From assembly GCF_014905555.1 (NCBI RefSeq), contig NZ_BNGS01000003.1, positions 558,001-622,000 of the forward strand: a DNA stretch of 64,000 nucleotides. The letters run 5' to 3'. Numbering within the stretch: position 1 is the stretch's first letter; each line of letters opens with the position of its first letter. Below the pieces are notes generated by a model. That model worked only from the letters and a program-made list of their open reading frames with translations. It was not told the DNA's origin and did no database searches. Below, one piece after another: positions 33,822-43,381 of this stretch. The translations under genes were made by a program, and so were the position numbers. Source of the DNA: Streptomyces sp. Y2F8-2. GTDB taxonomy: Bacteria; Actinomycetota; Actinomycetes; Streptomycetales; Streptomycetaceae.

Positions 33822-34150
33822 CCGGCATGCACTGGGCACTGGTAGGGGTGGCCGCGACACTGCTGGTGGCGGGCGCGGCGGCGGGTGTCGCCGCGATCGC
33901 GTCGGGCCGGCTGCCGCCGTGGGGCGGGCGCAGGATCATGCGGCCGGAGCTGTGGGGACACGGCACGCTGGTGAGCGCCGTCGGCATGTCCGGTTACCTG
34001 TTCCTCGGCCCCCTGAACGAGGCCCCTTTCGCCCGCATGCCCATCGCGGCCGCGGGCTTGGCGGTGTATTTCGCCGGCACGGCGATACAGATGTCGGCCC
34101 GGCGCCCCGGCCGCACCCCGGACGCCGCCGCTACGAAGAACGCCTCCTGA
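33818..34150 (+). CDS. Small membrane protein, paralogue of the gene at 32536
   Basis: 110 residues with three hydrophobic segments (WALVGVAATLLVAGAAAGVAAIA, TLVSAVGMSGYLFLG, MPIAAAGLAVYFAGTAIQM) and the conserved MRPELWGHGTL and PGRTPDAAA pieces. It starts by ATGA overlap with the kinase gene. Its last 20 bases overlap the 3' end of sdhB on the other strand. Function unknown. Confidence 0.75.
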   Translation: MTGMHWALVGVAATLLVAGAAAGVAAIASGRLPPWGGRRIMRPELWGHGTLVSAVGMSGYLFLGPLNEAPFARMPIAAAGLAVYFAGTAIQMSARRPGRTPDAAATKNAS

Positions 34151-34901
34151 TCTTCGAGCCCAGCCACACCAGGGGGTCGTACTTGCGGTCGACCGCCCGT
34201 TCCTTCAGCGGGATCAGGGCGTTGTCCGTGATCCTGATGCCCTCGGGGCAGACCTCCGTGCAGCACTTGGTGATGTTGCAGTAGCCGAGGCCGTGCTCGT
34301 CCTGGGCCGTGCGCTTGCGGTCCAGGCCCCGCTCGGCCGCCGCGTCCAGCGGGTGCATGTCCAGTTCCGCGACCCGCATGAGGTAGCGCGGGCCCGCGAA
34401 CGCCTGCTTGTTCTCCTCGTGGTCGCGGACCACGTGGCAGGTGTTCTGGCACAGGAAGCACTCGATGCACTTGCGGAACTCCTGCGAGCGGTCGACGTCC
34501 TCCTGCATCATGCGGTACTCGCCCGGGCCGAGCCCCTCGGGCGGGACGAAGGCCGGGACCTCGCGCGCCTTGACGTAGTTGAAGCCGACGTCCGTCACCA
34601 GGTCGCGGATCACCGGGAAGGTGCGCAGGGGAGTGACGGTGATTGTCTCCTCCCGGTCGAACACCGACATCCGCGTCATGCACATCAACCGCGGCCGCCC
34701 GTTGATCTCCGCCGAGCACGAACCGCACTTGCCGGCCTTGCAGTTCCAGCGCACCGCGAGATCCGGGGCCTGGGTGGCCTGAAGACGATGGATGATGTCC
34801 AACACCACCTCGCCGTCGTTGACCTCGACCTTGAAGTCCTCCAGGCCGCCGCCGCTCACATCGCCCCGCCACACCTTGAAGCGGGCTTCGTAGCTGCTCA
34901 T
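34131..34901 (-). CDS. sdhB: Succinate dehydrogenase / fumarate reductase iron-sulfur subunit
   Basis: 256 residues. It carries the 2Fe-2S cluster in an N-terminal ferredoxin fold (NCKAGKCGSCSAEINGRPRLMC), and 4Fe-4S and 3Fe-4S clusters in the C-terminal half (CIECFLCQNTC, then CNITKCCTEVCPEGI). It passes electrons from the flavin of SdhA to the membrane subunit and quinone. Its ATG overlaps the sdhA stop (ATGA). It is last in the operon, and its 3' end overlaps the convergent small-membrane-protein gene by 20 bases, leaving no room for a terminator. Confidence 0.95.
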   Translation of the reverse strand: MSSYEARFKVWRGDVSGGGLEDFKVEVNDGEVVLDIIHRLQATQAPDLAVRWNCKAGKCGSCSAEINGRPRLMCMTRMSVFDREETITVTPLRTFPVIRDLVTDVGFNYVKAREVPAFVPPEGLGPGEYRMMQEDVDRSQEFRKCIECFLCQNTCHVVRDHEENKQAFAGPRYLMRVAELDMHPLDAAAERGLDRKRTAQDEHGLGYCNITKCCTEVCPEGIRITDNALIPLKERAVDRKYDPLVWLGSKIRRRSS

Positions 34902-36871
34902 TCGTACAGCTCCTCTTCGGCGAGGTACTTCACCAGCTCCTCCTTCTCGAAGAGGGCGAGCAGGTCGGGGCGGATGGGTTCGGTGGTCTCCCGGGTGAGC
35001 GCGATCTGGCCCCGGACCGGGTCCGTCGCCGCCAGGCCCCCCGTCGGGTCGGTGAGCCGGCACAGCAGGTTGACCCGCCGCCACGCGCGGTCCATCGACG
35101 GGAAGTCCTCGCGGGTGTGACCGCCGCGCGACTCCGTGCGCTCCAGCGCGGCCCGCGCCACGCACTCGCTGACCAGCAGCATGTTCCGCAGGTCCAGCGC
35201 CAGATGCCAGCCCGGGTTGTACTGCCGGTGCCCCTCGACGCCCGCCCGGCGCGCCCGCACCCGCAGCTCCGCCAGCTTCTTCAGCGCCTGCTGCATCTCC
35301 GACTCGCGGCGGATGATGCCGACCAGGTCGTTCATGGTCTGCTGGAGTTCCTGGTGCAGGGCGTAGGGGTTCTCCGGCGGGCGGCCCTCCTCCCCGATGC
35401 CCTCGCCGGGCGCCGGACCCTCCGCCGAGAACGGGCGCAGCGCCTCGGCCGCCGCCGTGTCCACCTGGACGTCGTCCACGCCGGGCCGCTCGGGCAGCCC
35501 CATGGCGTACTGCGCCGCGTGCAGACCGGCCCGGCGCCCGAACACCAGCAGGTCGGAGAGCGAGTTGCCGCCCAGCCGGTTGGAGCCGTGCATCCCGCCG
35601 GCCACCTCCCCGGCCGCGTACAGGCCCGTGACCCCACGGGCCGCCGCCGTGTCCGAGTCGACCGCCACACCGCCCATCACGTAGTGGCAGGTCGGCCCGA
35701 CCTCCATCGCCTCCGCGGTGATGTCGACGTCCGCCAGCTCCTTGAACTGGTGGTACATCGACGGCAGCCGACGCCGGACGACCTCGGCGGGCATGCGCGT
35801 CGACACGTCCAGGAAGACACCGCCGTGCGGGGAACCCCGGCCCGCCTTCACCTCGGCGTTGATGGCACGCGCCACCTCGTCCCGGGGCAGCAGCTCGGGC
35901 GGGCGGCGGTTGTGCTCCGGGTCGTCGTACCAGCGGTCGGCCTCCGCCTCCGTCTCCGCGTACTTCTCCTTGAAGACGTCGGGGATGTAGTCGAACATGA
36001 ACCGCTTGCCGTCGGAGTTCATCAGCACCCCGCCGTCGCCGCGCACCGACTCGGTGACGAGGATGCCCTTCACCGACGGCGGCCAGACCATGCCGGTCGG
36101 GTGGAACTGCACGAACTCCATGTTCAGCAGCGGCGCCCCGGCGAGCAGCGCCAGCGCGTGCCCGTCGCCGGTGTACTCCCAGGAGTTCGACGTCACCTTG
36201 AAGGACTTGCCGATGCCGCCTGTCGCGATCACGACCGCCGGGGCTTCGAGGACGAAGAAGCGGCCGGACTCGCGCTCGTAGGCGAAGACACCCGACACCC
36301 GACCCGCGGCGGAGCCGCTGTCGGATGCCGTGTCCTTCAGGATGCGGGTGACCGTGCACTCCTGGAACACCTTCAGCCGGGACTCGTAGTCGCCGGTCTC
36401 CTCCTTGTCCTCCTGCTGGAGCGCGACGATCTTCTGCTGGAGCGTGCGGATCAGCTCGAGCCCCGTACGGTCACCGACGTGCGCCAGGCGCGGGTACTCG
36501 TGGCCGCCGAAGTTGCGCTGGGAGATCTTCCCGTCCTCCGTACGGTCGAACAGGGCGCCCCAGGTCTCCAGCTCCCAGACCCGGTCGGGTGCCTCCCGGG
36601 CGTGCAGCTCGGCCATCCGCCACTGGTTGAGGAACTTCCCGCCGCGCATGGTGTCGCGGAAGTGCACCTGCCAGTCGTCGTGCGGGTTGGCGTTGCCCAT
36701 CGCCGCTGCGATGCCGCCCTCCGCCATCACCGTGTGCGCCTTGCCGAACAGCGACTTGCAGATCACGGCCGTGCGGGCACCGCGCTCACGCGCCTCGATG
36801 GCGGCGCGCAGGCCGGCGCCGCCGGCCCCGACCACGACCACGTCCCACTCCTGCCGGTCGACCACGGACAT
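34898..36871 (-). CDS. sdhA: Succinate dehydrogenase / fumarate reductase flavoprotein subunit
   Basis: 657 residues from the ATG at 36871; a GTG directly before it is possible, but GAGG spaces better to the ATG. FAD binding is in VVVVGAGGAGLRAAIEA. The flavin-linking histidine region reads SLFGKAHTVMAEGGIAAAMG, and substrate residues are in FVQFHPTGM and HYVMGGVAVD. GMHGSNRLGGNSLSDLLVFG and the C-terminal RKD-like DLRNMLLVSE fit the family. The length and the single five-helix membrane subunit suggest the Bacillus-like type B complex. It oxidises succinate to fumarate in the TCA cycle. A Crp-type site lies before the operon. Confidence 0.95.
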   Translation of the reverse strand: MSVVDRQEWDVVVVGAGGAGLRAAIEARERGARTAVICKSLFGKAHTVMAEGGIAAAMGNANPHDDWQVHFRDTMRGGKFLNQWRMAELHAREAPDRVWELETWGALFDRTEDGKISQRNFGGHEYPRLAHVGDRTGLELIRTLQQKIVALQQEDKEETGDYESRLKVFQECTVTRILKDTASDSGSAAGRVSGVFAYERESGRFFVLEAPAVVIATGGIGKSFKVTSNSWEYTGDGHALALLAGAPLLNMEFVQFHPTGMVWPPSVKGILVTESVRGDGGVLMNSDGKRFMFDYIPDVFKEKYAETEAEADRWYDDPEHNRRPPELLPRDEVARAINAEVKAGRGSPHGGVFLDVSTRMPAEVVRRRLPSMYHQFKELADVDITAEAMEVGPTCHYVMGGVAVDSDTAAARGVTGLYAAGEVAGGMHGSNRLGGNSLSDLLVFGRRAGLHAAQYAMGLPERPGVDDVQVDTAAAEALRPFSAEGPAPGEGIGEEGRPPENPYALHQELQQTMNDLVGIIRRESEMQQALKKLAELRVRARRAGVEGHRQYNPGWHLALDLRNMLLVSECVARAALERTESRGGHTREDFPSMDRAWRRVNLLCRLTDPTGGLAATDPVRGQIALTRETTEPIRPDLLALFEKEELVKYLAEEELYE

Positions 36872-36889
36872 CACTAGGCCTCACTGTCG

Positions 36890-37735
36890 TCAGAAGAAGC
36901 GCGGATCGGCGAAGACGCCGGACGCCACCAGGTACACGTAGAAGTCGGCGAGGGCCACGCTGACCAGGGACGCCCACGCCAGCAGCATGTGCCGGGCGTT
37001 GAGCCGGCTGATGAACACCCACGCCTTGTAGCGCACCGGGTGCTGCGAGAAGTGCTTGAGCTTTCCGCCGACGATGTGCCGGCAGGAATGGCAGGAGAGC
37101 GTGTACGCCCAGATCAGCACGATGTTCACCAGGAAGACCAGGGTGCCGAGCCCCATGTGGCCCCAGTGGTAGTGCCGGTCGCGGAAGGCGAGCACGGTGT
37201 CGTAGGTGAGGACGCCCGCCACCAGGAGCGCCGCGTAGAAGAAGTACCGGTGGACGTTCTGCAGGATCAGCGGGAAGCGGGTCTCACCGGTGTACTTCTT
37301 GTGCGGCTCCGCCACCGCGCAGGCCGGGGGCGACGCCCAGAAGCCGCGGTAGTAGGCCTTGCGGTAGTAGTAGCAGGTCAGGCGGAAGCCCAGCGGGAAG
37401 ATCAGGATGATGATCGCCGGGGAGATCGCCCACCAGCTGCCGAAGAGGTCCGCGTTGGGCCCCGCGTGCATGGTCCGGCACCGCTCGGCCAGGCACGGCG
37501 AGTAGAACGGCGAGACGTACGGCGCGGCGTAGTAGTGCGCGTCGGCGAAGGCGCGCCAGGTGGAGTACACGACGAAGGCCAGCAGCCCGGCGGCGGTGCC
37601 GGCCGGGGCCAGCCACCAGCGGTCGGTGCGCAGGTGGTGCCCGGGGATCGCGGCGCGCCTGCCGGTCCGCTCGCCTCCGGGCGCGGCGGCGTGGGTGTCG
37701 GGGGATTCGGTGCCAGTGGCCAACTTGGGACGCAC
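36890..37735 (-). CDS. sdhC: Succinate dehydrogenase membrane (cytochrome b-type) subunit
   Basis: About 281 residues from GTG 37735, or 277 from TTG 37723 with GAAGAAGG upstream; both are weakly supported. Five transmembrane helices are visible (starting at WLAPAGTAAGLLAFVVYSTW, ISPAIIILIFPLGFRLTCYY, RYFFYAALLVAGVLTYDTV, GLGTLVFLVNIVLIWAYTLS, LLAWASLVSVALADFYVYL), with histidines suited to two b hemes. SCHSCRHIVGGKLKHFS is a conserved cytoplasmic loop. It anchors SdhA/B and reduces menaquinone. It lies 18 bases before sdhA and 8 bases after the 96-residue gene. Confidence 0.88.
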   Translation of the reverse strand: MRPKLATGTESPDTHAAAPGGERTGRRAAIPGHHLRTDRWWLAPAGTAAGLLAFVVYSTWRAFADAHYYAAPYVSPFYSPCLAERCRTMHAGPNADLFGSWWAISPAIIILIFPLGFRLTCYYYRKAYYRGFWASPPACAVAEPHKKYTGETRFPLILQNVHRYFFYAALLVAGVLTYDTVLAFRDRHYHWGHMGLGTLVFLVNIVLIWAYTLSCHSCRHIVGGKLKHFSQHPVRYKAWVFISRLNARHMLLAWASLVSVALADFYVYLVASGVFADPRFF

Positions 37736-37743
37736 CTTCTTCG

Positions 37744-38034
37744 TCAGGGGGCGTGCCGGTCGCGGGCGCCGAGACCCTCGTCGTCCGAGTCCGTCCACAG
37801 GGTGGTGTCGTACGGGGTGTCGGGGATGGCGACGAGATCGGGCCGCCGCAAGGCGCCTGCCGCACTGGCCGCCTCGCGCAGCAGCGCCACGCTCTCGCGC
37901 AGGTGGTCGGCGTCGGTGCGGACACGGCGGATGTCGAGCCCGCCGCCGCCCATCTGCCGCTCCAGCCGCCCCACCGACCGGCACAGGTCGTCGAGGCAGC
38001 GCTGGACCGATGTCAGTTCCTCGTGCACGGACAT
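37744..38034 (-). CDS. Hypothetical 96-residue protein heading the sdh operon
   Basis: Short, acidic, largely helical protein: VHEELTSVQRCLDDLCRSVG, then RLERQMGGGGLDIRRVRTDA and HLRESVALLREAA, suggesting a coiled coil. The Asp-rich C-terminus contains TLWTDSDDEGLGA. No membrane segment. The ATG has GAGG at a good distance and the gene ends 8 bases before the sdh membrane subunit. Family unknown to me. Its place as first gene of the operon suggests a role linked to the complex. Confidence 0.7.
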   Translation of the reverse strand: MSVHEELTSVQRCLDDLCRSVGRLERQMGGGGLDIRRVRTDADHLRESVALLREAASAAGALRRPDLVAIPDTPYDTTLWTDSDDEGLGARDRHAP

Positions 38035-38406
38035 GACGTGACCTCGCTTCCACGGGTCCCTCGGACCGGGCCGGCAACGCTCATGCGCCTGCGAGTGTTG
38101 CGCGTCACACCGACCCTGGGGAAGGGACATGCAGCGATTGGCCGACGCACGGGGGTGTGTGCGGGTGCGTTTTCGAATCTCCCGCCACGCCGGGGTGAAG
38201 GCGGCGGCGGGCCGGACAGGCGGGCGGCTGCGCCACATGGGTGAGCTTGCCCCGCCGCGTCGTCGTGTCGCCGCATCCCGTCGGCCCCTTTCCTCTTCAG
38301 TGGGCGCATACATCTGATCAGCTCCAAATACCCCCAATACTCCCAAACCGGATCATAGCGCCCTAACCCCGCTCATCCGCGGAGCGGCCTCTCGGAGGTA
38401 GACGTG
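38035..38406. promoter_or_regulatory. Divergent control region between the sdh operon and the LpqW-like gene
   Basis: 372 bases without a gene. A Crp-type site is at 38095-38108. Near the LpqW-like gene is an unusually AT-rich, C-tract-containing stretch (about 38309-38360) likely to hold its promoter; GGAGG at 38394-38398 is its ribosome-binding site. Confidence 0.5.
38095..38108 (-). promoter_or_regulatory. Crp-type binding site upstream of the sdh operon
   Basis: GTGTTGCGCGTCAC fits GTG-N6-GNCAC, 61 bases before the first gene of the operon, a position from which it could act on the promoter. Confidence 0.5.
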
Positions 38407-40533
38407 ATGTCCCACGACGGCGTCGGACCGCGCGCGGTACTGCGTTCGGTCGCGTTCCTCACCGCGGGAGCCCTCGCGGCCTCGGCGCTCGCCGCCTGCA
38501 GCGCCGACGACGAGCAGAAGAGCAAGCCGGTCGCCGCGCAGGACGTCGCTCCCGCCGCCCGCGCCCTCCTCGCCGACGGGGGCACCCTGCGCTGGGCCGT
38601 CGACGCCGTGCCCGAGACTCTGAACACCTTCCAGGCGGACGCCGACGCCGCGACCACCCGGATCGCGGGCGCCGTCCTGCCCTCGCTGTTCCGGCTGGAC
38701 GCACAGGGCCGCCCGCAGCGCGATCCGGACTTCCTGGAGTCCGCCAAGGTGGTGTCGACCGAGCCCAAGCAGGTCGTCGTCTACCGCCTCAACCAGCAGG
38801 CCGTCTGGAGCGACGGCCGGCAGATCGGCGCCGACGACTTCGCCGCCCAGTGGCGGGCCCTCGCCGGCAAGGACAACGCCTACTGGACCGCCCGCAACGC
38901 CGGCTACGACCGCATCGAGAAGGTGGAGCGCGGGGCGAACAACCTCGAGGTCAAGGTCACCTTCGCCAAGCCGTACGCCGACTGGCGGTCGCTGTTCTCG
39001 CCGCTGTACCCGAAGGACGTCACGGGCACCCCGGACGGTTTCAACGACGCGGCCAGAAGCGGCCTGAAGGTCACTGCCGGCCCCTTCTCCCTCGCCAAGG
39101 TGGACCGCAAGGGCGGGGAGGTCACCCTCGCCCGCAATCCGCGTTGGTGGGGACGGCCCGCCAAGCTCTCCCAGATCGTGCTCGTGGCCGTGCCGCTCGA
39201 CCAGCGGGCCGCCGCGCTCGCCGACGGCAAGGTCGACATGGCGGAGGTGAACCCGGAGGACGCCGAGCGGATCACCCGTGCCGCCCGCGACAAGGGCGGC
39301 AAGCCCCTTCAGGGCCCTTCCGCGATCCCCGGCGGCGCCACGGGCGCGCCCGGTGCCGAGCAGCAGGCCGGTGCCGAGCAGCAGCAGGCCCTGCGCGGCT
39401 TCGTGATCCGCAAGTCCCTGGAACCCGCCTACACCCAGCTCGCCCTCAACGGCTCCCGGGGCCCCCTCACCGACGAGCGGGTGCGCCGGGCGATCGCCCG
39501 CGCCCTGGACCGCACCGAGCTGGCCGGGCTGGTCCTCAAGCCGCTCGGGCTGCCCGCCGTTCCGGTCGGCAGCCACCTGGCGCTCGCCGGGCAGGAGGCC
39601 TACGAGGACAACAGCGGCTCCCTCGGCAAACAGGACACCGCCCAGGCGCAGGCACTGCTGACCGAGGCGGGCTGGGAGCCCGGCGGGGCGGTCAAGGGAG
39701 CGCCGAAGAAGAAGAGCGCGGCCGGACCGGAGGGCCACAAGGCGGAGCACGGGAACGGCACGGGCGACGACGGCGCCGATATCGTCGGCCAGGACAACAA
39801 GCCGCCCGCCCAGCACGACCCCCGCGACCACGCGAACAAGCCCGCCGACGAACAGGCGGGCCGGCGCCTCGACGGCGAGCTCCAGCAGGAGCACGGCCGG
39901 CGTCCGGGCGGGGCGCCGGGGGCGTACGCGCCCAAGGGCACGGCCGCCCCGGGCGGCGCCGCCTCCGGAGTGCTCGCCAAGGACGGCAAGGCGCTGCAGC
40001 TGCGGTTCGTGCTGCCCTCCGGGCCGGGCTCGAAGACCCTGCGGACCGTGGGCGACCGCATCGCCCGCATGCTGCAGAAGATCGGGATCCGCACGGAGAT
40101 CACCGACGTCCCCGACGACAGCTACTTCAAGGACCACGTCGCCTCCGGGGACTACGACCTGGCGCTGTACTCCTGGCCCGCGACCGCGTTCCCCGCGACC
40201 GACGCCCGGCCGATCTTCGCCAAGCCGGTACCGGCGGCGGACGGCTCACTGAGCGTCGAACAGAACTACACGCGGGTCGGCACCGACCAGGTGGACCAGC
40301 TCTTCGACCAGGCGATCGCCACACTGGACGAGGACGAGGAACGCGACCTGGTCCGCAAGGCCGACGCCCGCATCTGGGCCACGGCGGCCTCCATCCCGCT
40401 CTACCAGCGCCCCCAGCTCACAGCCGCCCGCACCAACCTGGCCAACGCGGGCTCGTTCGGCTTCGAGACGCCGGTCTACGAGGACATGGGCTACCTGAAG
40501 AAGGGCGCAAAACCGTCTCCGCGGGCTTCCTAG
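38407..40533 (+). CDS. LpqW-like family-5 substrate-binding lipoprotein
   Basis: 708 residues. The signal peptide ends in a lipobox, ALAACSAD. The body is a family-5 (peptide/nickel) binding protein: GGTLRWAVDAVPETLNTFQ, DGRQIGADDFAAQWRALAG, ARNPRWWGRPAKL and LKPLGLPAVPVGSHL. In actinobacteria this type without its own transporter is annotated as LpqW, which in mycobacteria controls PIM/LAM synthesis rather than import. A strongly hydrophilic, Gly/His/Lys-rich stretch of about 100 residues (~428-528) interrupts the C-lobe. GGAGG lies before a GTG-ATG pair. The orientation is opposite to the sdh operon. A role in envelope glycolipids is plausible but not shown. Confidence 0.83.
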   Translation: MSHDGVGPRAVLRSVAFLTAGALAASALAACSADDEQKSKPVAAQDVAPAARALLADGGTLRWAVDAVPETLNTFQADADAATTRIAGAVLPSLFRLDAQGRPQRDPDFLESAKVVSTEPKQVVVYRLNQQAVWSDGRQIGADDFAAQWRALAGKDNAYWTARNAGYDRIEKVERGANNLEVKVTFAKPYADWRSLFSPLYPKDVTGTPDGFNDAARSGLKVTAGPFSLAKVDRKGGEVTLARNPRWWGRPAKLSQIVLVAVPLDQRAAALADGKVDMAEVNPEDAERITRAARDKGGKPLQGPSAIPGGATGAPGAEQQAGAEQQQALRGFVIRKSLEPAYTQLALNGSRGPLTDERVRRAIARALDRTELAGLVLKPLGLPAVPVGSHLALAGQEAYEDNSGSLGKQDTAQAQALLTEAGWEPGGAVKGAPKKKSAAGPEGHKAEHGNGTGDDGADIVGQDNKPPAQHDPRDHANKPADEQAGRRLDGELQQEHGRRPGGAPGAYAPKGTAAPGGAASGVLAKDGKALQLRFVLPSGPGSKTLRTVGDRIARMLQKIGIRTEITDVPDDSYFKDHVASGDYDLALYSWPATAFPATDARPIFAKPVPAADGSLSVEQNYTRVGTDQVDQLFDQAIATLDEDEERDLVRKADARIWATAASIPLYQRPQLTAARTNLANAGSFGFETPVYEDMGYLKKGAKPSPRAS

Positions 40534-40560
40534 CTGCGGGCAGTCGTGCCGCTGGGGCGA

Positions 40561-40605
40561 TGGGGGTCCCCCTGCTCGAGCGGAGCCGAGAGCTTGGGGG
40601 AGGGT
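40561..40605. repeat. Streptomyces-type intergenic hairpin repeat before typA
   Basis: GGGGGTCCCCCTGCTCGAGC then ...GAGCTTGGGGGAGG forms an imperfect hairpin like those at 24972-25070. It may terminate the LpqW-like gene. The remaining gap to typA holds TACCAT (40735-40740) as a possible -10 box. Confidence 0.6.
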
Positions 40606-40830
40606 GGGCGCAGCGGGCACCCCGTGGCGCCGGGTTGCGCACCCCACCCCCGCCCAGCCTCGCTACCGGGCGCCGCAAACCCCCCTGAGCTGCACCAACG
40701 TAACCCGGCCCCCCCAAGCGGCAGCGCCCCCGTACCATGGGGTGAGGCCGTGGCACGTTCAGCCCGGCAGGGCGCGCGTACCGAGGACGTACGCGCAGCC
40801 GTCCTCACCACTCCGGGAGTACGCCGCAAT

Positions 40831-42747
<1,917 letters not shown>

Positions 42748-42771
42748 TTTCCGGCCACCTACCGGCCGCCT

Positions 42772-42818
42772 ACGACAGGGTCGGGCGCTCCGCGAGACGG
42801 GGTGCCCGGCCCTGTCGT
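42772..42818 (+). terminator. typA terminator
   Basis: 15-base stem ACGACAGGGTCGGGC paired with GCCCGGCCCTGTCGT (one G-T wobble) and a 17-base loop, 24 bases after the stop. Confidence 0.75.
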
Positions 42819-43381
42819 GCAGAACGAGCGGGATAGGGAAAACCCTTCACTTCCTCAAGGGAGCCGCACAGCCCGACCTGTGCGCACTACCCTGCTGACG
42901 AGGTGCATTCCGGCCATGCCAGGCGGATCGCCGGCGAACGGGCTTCGCGGCGGCGGCCGTTCACCCGAACAGGACGGCGCGTGCACGGTGCGCATCGGTG
43001 TGCGTGTACGCCAGCGGCGCCCCCCGCACACCTTCACCGTAACCGCAACCGGATTTTTTCCCCGAGTGTCCGGAATGCGGACACCCAGCCCCGGTAGATG
43101 TGTAACAAGTCCGTTTCGCAGGGATCTTTCGGCAAACCGTTTGTCCGGATTTTGGAAGATGTACGGGCCAGGTGTGATGGAACCGAGACCTTAGGGGTGT
43201 GGTTCGTCCCTGGTGGATGGCAGATAGTTAGGCGCGTAGAGCTCGGATCAACGGGTCATGCGCTATCGGTGGCGCCGACTCACGAGCGCGGGGGACACCT
43301 GAACGTTTCAGGCGCCGGTGACGGCGACGTGTCAGGTGTCCTCCCATGCGGTGAACCATTGGACTCATGAGGAGGAGCCCC
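42819..43381 (+). promoter_or_regulatory. Long AT-richer upstream region of the first Opp operon
   Basis: About 560 bases without a credible gene. The part from 43040 to 43240 is markedly richer in A/T than its surroundings and includes the near-palindrome CAAACCGTTTG (43133-43143) and TTGTCC. A GAGGAGGAG ribosome-binding site precedes the binding-protein gene. Multiple promoters or regulator sites are likely; none can be assigned with confidence. Confidence 0.45.

Noticed and set aside
38089..38112. Rex operator before the sdh operon
   Set aside because: The sequence is asymmetric and two bases short for TGTGAAC-N-GTTCACA; it fits the Crp motif better.
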